Shown: piece after piece, positions 5,476 to 8,295 of the stretch
Layout of the letters: every line of letters starts with the position of its first letter
Numbering within the stretch: the first letter of the stretch is position 1
Assembly (NCBI GenBank): GCA_011523155.1
Contig: WTHL01000252.1
Location: 1 to 8,295 of the forward strand
DNA: 8,295 bases
Direction: 5' to 3'
Origin: Synechococcus sp. PL34863bin_39
Lineage (GTDB): Bacteria; Cyanobacteriota; Cyanobacteriia; PCC-6307; Cyanobiaceae
Notes under the pieces: generated by a model
Databases searched by the model: none
What the model saw: the letters and a program-made list of their open reading frames with translations, nothing else
Told to the model about the DNA's origin: nothing
Translations under genes and position numbers: made by a program

Positions 5476-7070
5476 AACGCAACCAACGCTGGCTGTTCTG
5501 GGCAGGTGGTGCCCTGGTCGCCCTTGTGGTGATCGGCATGGTGATGCAGGCGGTGCGCAACCTGTTGTGGGACCTCAGTTATTGGCTTCCCCCTTGGATG
5601 GTCGGACCCGTCATCCTGCTTGGGGGTGGTCTTGTTGCCGGACTGATCATGCAGTTCGGCTGGCCGTGGCTCCAGGCCTGGAAACGGGACCACACCAGGA
5701 ACCAGCGACCAGACACAGACCTGCCTCCGGCACCTGACAACCGACGGCAAGCGGCGGAACAGAGCCTGGACAGCATTGATCGGCTGCTGGAAAAGCTCAC
5801 CGATGCGGTCAGTCGCGAGGGATTGAAACAGGAACGGGAGCGGGTCGGCAGAGAGCTGCAGCGCGGTGATCTGACCGTCGTGATCTTCGGGACAGGATCA
5901 AGCGGCAAGACCTCGCTGATCCGTGCCCTCCTCAACGCGATCGTTGGTGAGGTGGGTGCTGCCATGGGAACGACAACGGACGTGAGGTCCTACCGCCTGA
6001 GGCTGAAGGGACTCCGCCGCGGTCTGCAGCTCGTTGATACCCCTGGGATTCTTGAAAGTGGGCGTGACGGCCACGAACGGGAGCAGAAGGCACGCCAGAG
6101 AGCCAGTCGGGCCGACCTGATGCTGGTGGTGGTGGACGGGGATCTGCGTGCTGCGGAACTGGAGGTCACGCGCAGTCTCGCGAGCCTTGGAAAGCGCCTG
6201 CTGCTGGTGCTGAACAAATGCGACCTACGCGGTGAGGAGGAGGAGAAACGTCTGCTCGCCTTGCTGCAGCAGCGCTGTGCCGACCTTCTCAGCCCTGCCG
6301 ATGTGATCAGCGCCAGCGCCTGCCCACAGACGTTGCCCCGACCGGGGAGGCAGCCATACCAGCCTCCACCGGAGGTCGACGCCCTGCTTCGGAGACTTGC
6401 ATCCGTCCTGCATGCGGATGGCGAAGAGCTTCTTGCCGACAACATTCTTCTCCAATGTCGTCACCTCGGCGAGACAGGACGTCAGCTTCTCAGACATCAA
6501 CGCCAACAGGAAGCACGCCGCTGCGTCGATCGGTACAGCTGGATCAGCGGGGGACTGGTGGCCGCCACGCCATTGCCGGGCGTGGATCTGCTGGGCACGG
6601 CGGCCGTCAACGCCCAGATGGTGATTGAAGTGGCGGGAGTGTATGGCGTCACACTCACAAAACAGCGCGCCCAGGATCTTGCTGTTGCCGTTGGCCGCAC
6701 GCTTGCCGGCGTTGGCGTCGTCAAGGGCGGTGTCTCACTGATCGGCACAGCGCTGAGCCTCAATGTTCCGACCCTGCTGCTCGGGCGTGCCGTGCAGGGG
6801 GTGGCCGCTGCATGGCTGACGCGCATCGCCGGAGCCAGTTTCATCACCTATTTCCAGCAAGATCAGGATTGGGGTGATGGTGGCGTGCAGGATGTGGTGC
6901 AACGCCACTACGACCTCAATCGGCGCGACTCAGCGCTGGAACGCTTTCTGAACGCGGCGGTAAGGCGTGTGGTTGAACCGCTGCAACAGAACGGGCGCCG
7001 TCAACTTCCACCGCGGCCAGGGCCTCGGGCGGGGGCGGACGCATCGGACCACGGGAATCAAGGACGGTGA
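5472..7070 (+). CDS. membrane-anchored GTPase with DUF697-type C-terminal region
   Basis: The 532-residue protein has three parts. Two N-terminal membrane helices (about 7-27 and 42-65) are followed by a charged linker and coiled segment (about 95-130). A Ras-like/Era-type GTPase domain covers about 134-315, with all G motifs visible: G1 GTGSSGKT at 140-147, G2 threonines at 167-169, G3 DTPG at 189-192, G4 NKCD at 248-251 and G5 SAS at 280-282. The C-terminal region at about 355-460 contains SGGLVAATPLPGVDLLGTAAVNAQM and further hydrophobic stretches, typical of DUF697 proteins found behind such GTPases. It therefore probably hydrolyses GTP at the cytoplasmic face of the plasma or thylakoid membrane; its process is unknown. 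GTG 5472 is the only start in frame near the domain, with no good Shine-Dalgarno of its own. The last 51 residues are overlapped antisense by a small gene, and the final part (about 505-532) is low-complexity Arg/Pro/Gly and may be unconserved. Confidence 0.9.
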   Translation: MKRNQRWLFWAGGALVALVVIGMVMQAVRNLLWDLSYWLPPWMVGPVILLGGGLVAGLIMQFGWPWLQAWKRDHTRNQRPDTDLPPAPDNRRQAAEQSLDSIDRLLEKLTDAVSREGLKQERERVGRELQRGDLTVVIFGTGSSGKTSLIRALLNAIVGEVGAAMGTTTDVRSYRLRLKGLRRGLQLVDTPGILESGRDGHEREQKARQRASRADLMLVVVDGDLRAAELEVTRSLASLGKRLLLVLNKCDLRGEEEEKRLLALLQQRCADLLSPADVISASACPQTLPRPGRQPYQPPPEVDALLRRLASVLHADGEELLADNILLQCRHLGETGRQLLRHQRQQEARRCVDRYSWISGGLVAATPLPGVDLLGTAAVNAQMVIEVAGVYGVTLTKQRAQDLAVAVGRTLAGVGVVKGGVSLIGTALSLNVPTLLLGRAVQGVAAAWLTRIAGASFITYFQQDQDWGDGGVQDVVQRHYDLNRRDSALERFLNAAVRRVVEPLQQNGRRQLPPRPGPRAGADASDHGNQGR

Positions 7071-7161
7071 TCAGCACGAGATAAATCACACCGATGGCGA
7101 CAGAGAGTGCACCCGTGACAATCGCCACCCAGCGACCACGGGGAGAGGGTGTTGCCGGCAT
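6916..7161 (-). CDS. small single-helix membrane protein coupled to the decarboxylase gene
   Basis: This 81-residue protein is of unknown function. A short basic start (MPATPSPRGRW) leads into one clear membrane helix (about 12-34, VAIVTGALSVAIGVIYLVLI), then DSRGPMRPPPPEAL at 35-48 and a polar tail without obvious structure. The ATG at 7161-7159 overlaps the decarboxylase stop as TGATG, which argues strongly that it is a real, coupled second gene of that transcript. A TTG at 7164 would add only one residue. From about residue 31 on it overlaps the GTPase gene antisense (155 bases including stops). The segment up to the proline cluster looks like the functional core; the last 30 residues may merely read through DNA constrained by the GTPase. 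No terminator is evident. Confidence 0.7.
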   Translation of the reverse strand: MPATPSPRGRWVAIVTGALSVAIGVIYLVLITVLDSRGPMRPPPPEALAAVEVDGARSVAAVQPHALPPRSESVPALSRAD

Positions 7162-8295
7162 CAATGAACCTCCGCTGCAGTGGCATTCAGGATCTCAGCC
7201 AGTCGGTGCAGATGGGTGGACTGGGTGTGGGGATTGCCGAGAACCGCCTTGAGGTGATGCACCCCTGCATAGACCGGACGGGACAACATCAGACCCTGAT
7301 CAAGCAGGCGCTGACGGGTCTCCACTGACCATTGCTCGATCCGGGATGCAGTGCCCCGGCGGGGTCGGCAGGCGAGGAGGTGGAGCGGGCCACTGGAGAT
7401 CAGCAGATCATTTGTCTGGAGACGGTCCTGGAGGAACTGACGTCGCTGCAGAGCGCCATCAAGAACGGACGCAATGCCCCGTTCGCCGAGTTGACGAAGG
7501 CCGAGCCAGAGCTTGAGGACTTCGGCAGGGCGGCTGCCCTGCAGACCCTGCTCGCCCCCGTGACTCTCTCCCCAGGGGGGTTCCATGTAGGGGAGACCGG
7601 TTGAGAAGGCGGACGCGAGCGTTGTTCGGTCCCTGACCAGGAGCAGGGAGGAGGTTTTGGTGATGCCAAGCAGCTTCTGCGGGTTCACGGTGATTGAATC
7701 GGCGTCCCCGAGCCCCTCCATCAATGCGGCCGTGGACGGCGACAGGGCGAACACGGCACCGATGGCGCCGTCGACATGCAACCAGATCCGTTGCTCAGCA
7801 CAGAGACCAGACAAAGCCTTGAGAGGGTCAACGGCACCGCGAACCGTTGTGCCGGCCGTGGCGACAACCGCAAAACAGGGTCGTTGCTGGTCCTGCAGGC
7901 GTGCGAGCTGCTCCTTCAGCAGGTCGACCCGCAGAGCACCCTCGTCATCAACCGGCACCAGGCGAAGAGCATCCTCCCTGAGACCCATCACGCGGACGGC
8001 CTTCGACAGAGAGACGTGGGAATCGACACTCGCCAGCACCACAGCATCGGGGTTCTGGGAAAGGCCGGCGGCCTGGCGGGCCACCACGAGCGCATTGAGA
8101 TTGCTGAGGCTGCCGCCGCTGGCCGCCACTCCACCGGCACTAGCCGGTAACCCCAAACGGGAGGAGAACCAGCCACACAACTGACGCTCCAAACGACTGA
8201 GGCTGGGAGAGAGCTCCTCGGCGAGCAAATTGTTGTTCAGACCGGCGCAGATCAGATCAGCCGCGATCGACGCCGTCAGCGGAGGGGGATCGAGA
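7161..8295 (-). CDS. group II PLP-dependent decarboxylase, N-terminus cut by window edge
   Basis: This belongs to the aspartate/diaminobutyrate/aromatic-amino-acid/glutamate decarboxylase superfamily (fold type I). 377 codons are visible and the frame is open to the window edge, with LDPPPLTASIAADLICAGLNNN preceding the first possible start (TTG 8228), so the real start lies outside. Counting from that TTG, the motifs are ASGGSLSNLNAL (36-47), the PLP-stacking His H71 in SVDSHVSLSKAV, the PLP-nitrogen Asp D153 in HVDGAIGA, and the Schiff-base Lys K185 (codon 7676-7674) in SITVNPQKLLGITKTSS. SRPAEVLKLWLGLRQLG further on is typical. The usual His before the catalytic Lys is Gln here, and HVDAA has become HVDGA, so the substrate cannot be read from the sequence. 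An L-2,4-diaminobutyrate or aspartate 1-decarboxylase-like role is the closest guess. A small membrane gene is coupled downstream. Confidence 0.9.
   Translation of the reverse strand, partial: LDPPPLTASIAADLICAGLNNNLLAEELSPSLSRLERQLCGWFSSRLGLPASAGGVAASGGSLSNLNALVVARQAAGLSQNPDAVVLASVDSHVSLSKAVRVMGLREDALRLVPVDDEGALRVDLLKEQLARLQDQQRPCFAVVATAGTTVRGAVDPLKALSGLCAEQRIWLHVDGAIGAVFALSPSTAALMEGLGDADSITVNPQKLLGITKTSSLLLVRDRTTLASAFSTGLPYMEPPWGESHGGEQGLQGSRPAEVLKLWLGLRQLGERGIASVLDGALQRRQFLQDRLQTNDLLISSGPLHLLACRPRRGTASRIEQWSVETRQRLLDQGLMLSRPVYAGVHHLKAVLGNPHTQSTHLHRLAEILNATAAEVH

Noticed and set aside
5364..5750. Minus-strand frame across the lspA-GTPase gap ending in PLAAKRGARGKRG
   Set aside because: Most of it is antisense to the GTPase N-terminus and has low-complexity His/Asp/Lys stretches. 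Only the last 30 or so residues lie in free DNA, and there the codons coincide with the GC-rich hairpin. A tiny gene from the TTG near 5450 cannot be excluded but has no support.
6950..7070. Frameshift near the GTPase C-terminus as an explanation for the antisense overlap
   Set aside because: The frame stays plausible through ERFLNAAVRRVVEPLQ and simply ends in an Arg/Pro/Gly tail. No other frame continues the domain, so there is no positive sign of a frameshift.
7332..8184. Plus-strand frames opposite the decarboxylase (for example 7332-7604, 7657-8184)
   Set aside because: They are antisense to a gene with clear catalytic motifs, and their products are Ser/Arg-rich and featureless.
1..8295. 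tRNA, rRNA, CRISPR array, insertion sequence, attachment site, HIP1 (GCGATCGC) repeats
   Set aside because: Looked for by eye; no cloverleaf with a CCA-proximal T-arm, no regularly spaced repeats, no transposase or integrase, and no HIP1 octamer seen.

Overview
The window looks like ordinary chromosomal DNA from a GC-rich marine picocyanobacterium (Synechococcus/Cyanobium type). The main evidence is a clear phycocyanobilin:ferredoxin oxidoreductase (pcyA) and a SipA-type regulator, a protein found only in cyanobacteria, together with compact, overlapping gene packing. I see no rRNA, tRNA, CRISPR array, transposase, integrase or other mobile element, and no stretch over 300 bases without a gene.

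Layout. pcyA (11-754, minus) diverges from a pair of M16 metallopeptidase-family genes (884-2122 and 2122-3399, plus) across about 130 bp. The M16 pair overlaps by one base. The first subunit carries the zinc-site HxxEH motif. The second has lost it but keeps the C-terminal Arg/Tyr pair that the first lacks, so the two probably share one active site. sipA (minus, start best placed at 3595) runs convergently into the end of the second M16 gene. Between sipA and a small three-helix membrane protein of unknown function (3750-4127, plus) lies a 30-bp near-perfect palindrome, the most striking non-coding signal in the window.

Next come bioY (biotin ECF transporter S component, best start GTG 4288) and lspA (lipoprotein signal peptidase), joined by a TGATG stop/start overlap. 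After a GC-rich hairpin there is a membrane-anchored GTPase with a DUF697-type C-terminal region (5472-7070). On the minus strand at the right end are a group II PLP-dependent decarboxylase, cut by the window edge (7161-8295), and a one-helix small protein translationally coupled to it (6916-7161). The tail of the small protein overlaps the GTPase gene antisense by 155 bases.

How the genes relate. pcyA makes the phycobilisome chromophore, and SipA modulates the NblS stress kinase that controls phycobilisome and photosynthesis genes, so the left half has a loose light-harvesting theme with a peptidase pair in between. BioY and LspA are envelope and housekeeping functions. The GTPase and the decarboxylase substrate are uncharacterised here.

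I do not see a convincing new multi-gene system. The items most worth a second look are the palindrome at 3652-3681, the start of the first M16 gene (possible -1 frame N-terminus or coupled leader ORF), the split active site of the M16 pair, the leader of the GTPase gene, the antisense overlap at 6916-7070, and the altered PLP-lysine motif of the decarboxylase.
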